Positions 6,695 to 6,750 of a stretch of DNA of 6,750 nt are shown here, piece by piece. A program made the translations under genes and the position numbers. Origin of the DNA: CALAMD01 sp035301345 (GTDB lineage: Bacteria > Bacillota > Bacilli > Bacillales > Amphibacillaceae); NCBI GenBank assembly GCA_035301345.1, contig DATGUM010000034.1, positions 1 to 6,750 of the forward strand, in the 5' to 3' direction. The notes beneath the pieces were generated by a model that was given only the letters and a program-made list of their open reading frames with translations, was not told where the DNA came from and ran no database searches. Positions within the stretch are counted from its first letter, which is position 1; every line of letters starts with the position of its first letter.

Positions 6695-6750
6695 AGCGGA
6701 GGAAAAATACGGAGACTCCTGTGGGAGGTCGGCTAAGATCGGTCCCGTCC
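6695..6750 (+). repeat. Start of a second repeat copy, opposite orientation, cut by window edge
   Basis: AGCGGAGGA (6695-6703) and GACTCCTGTGGGA (6714-6726) match the 5' part of the minus-strand element (reverse complements at 6621-6629 and 6603-6615; the second motif differs by one base). The spacer between the two motifs is 10 bases here and 5 in the other copy. The two copies thus face each other head to head across about 64 bases. Confidence 0.6.

Larger units (their letters stand above)
6163..6750. other. Gene-free region upstream of yaaA, rich in repeats
   Basis: No open frame on either strand resembles a protein; in particular, no dnaN C-terminus is found, although dnaN is the usual gene here. 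From yaaA outward the stretch holds a short leader, an AT-rich segment with inverted ends (6200-6379), a composite repeat with a GC-richer middle (6397-6630), a spacer of about 64 bases, and the beginning of an oppositely facing copy (6695 onward). No tRNA, rRNA or convincing promoter was recognised. The yaaA-recF-remB promoter may lie in this region or further upstream. Confidence 0.8.

Noticed and set aside
6163..6750. Possible CRISPR array
   Set aside because: The repeats are inverted or degenerate and not regularly spaced; there are no equal direct repeats with unique spacers.

Overview
The window carries the recF-gyrase part of the chromosomal replication-gene cluster of a low-GC Gram-positive bacterium (Bacillota). 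All genes lie on the minus strand. Read in the direction of transcription, from right to left, the order is yaaA (S4 domain), recF, remB (yaaB, DUF370), gyrB, gyrA. This is the order found downstream of dnaA-dnaN at the replication origin of Bacillus and its relatives. The AT-rich codon use, the AAGGAGG-type ribosome binding sites and the protein sequences all fit Bacillaceae. The GyrB N-terminus (MSMEEK...) and the intergenic repeats recall, from memory, the Virgibacillus/Oceanobacillus side of the family; the genus is not proven.

Layout: gyrA fills 1-2431 and lacks only its last few codons, cut by the left edge. After a 48-62 base gap comes gyrB (2480 to about 4417), with a good sigma-A-like promoter in the remB-gyrB gap. 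remB (4504-4785) follows recF (4801-5910) by 15 bases, with its ribosome binding site directly after the recF stop. yaaA (5938 to about 6156) precedes recF by 27 bases. yaaA-recF-remB therefore look like one transcription unit, and gyrB-gyrA a second one with its own promoter. GyrA and GyrB form DNA gyrase, RecF works in recombinational gap repair, YaaA is a small RNA-binding-type protein, and RemB is a small regulator-family protein.

The unusual part is the right end. From 6163 to 6750 there is no credible gene, and dnaN, which normally ends a short distance upstream of yaaA, is absent from these 588 bases. The stretch instead holds an AT-rich segment bounded by exact 13-base inverted repeats (6200-6379), a 234-base composite repeat on the minus strand (6397-6630) with a different, hairpin-containing block inside it, and the start of a second copy of the same repeat family facing the other way (from 6695 to the window edge). 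The genes themselves are ordinary; I saw no clear new biological system. The repeats and the displaced or distant dnaN are what merit checking.
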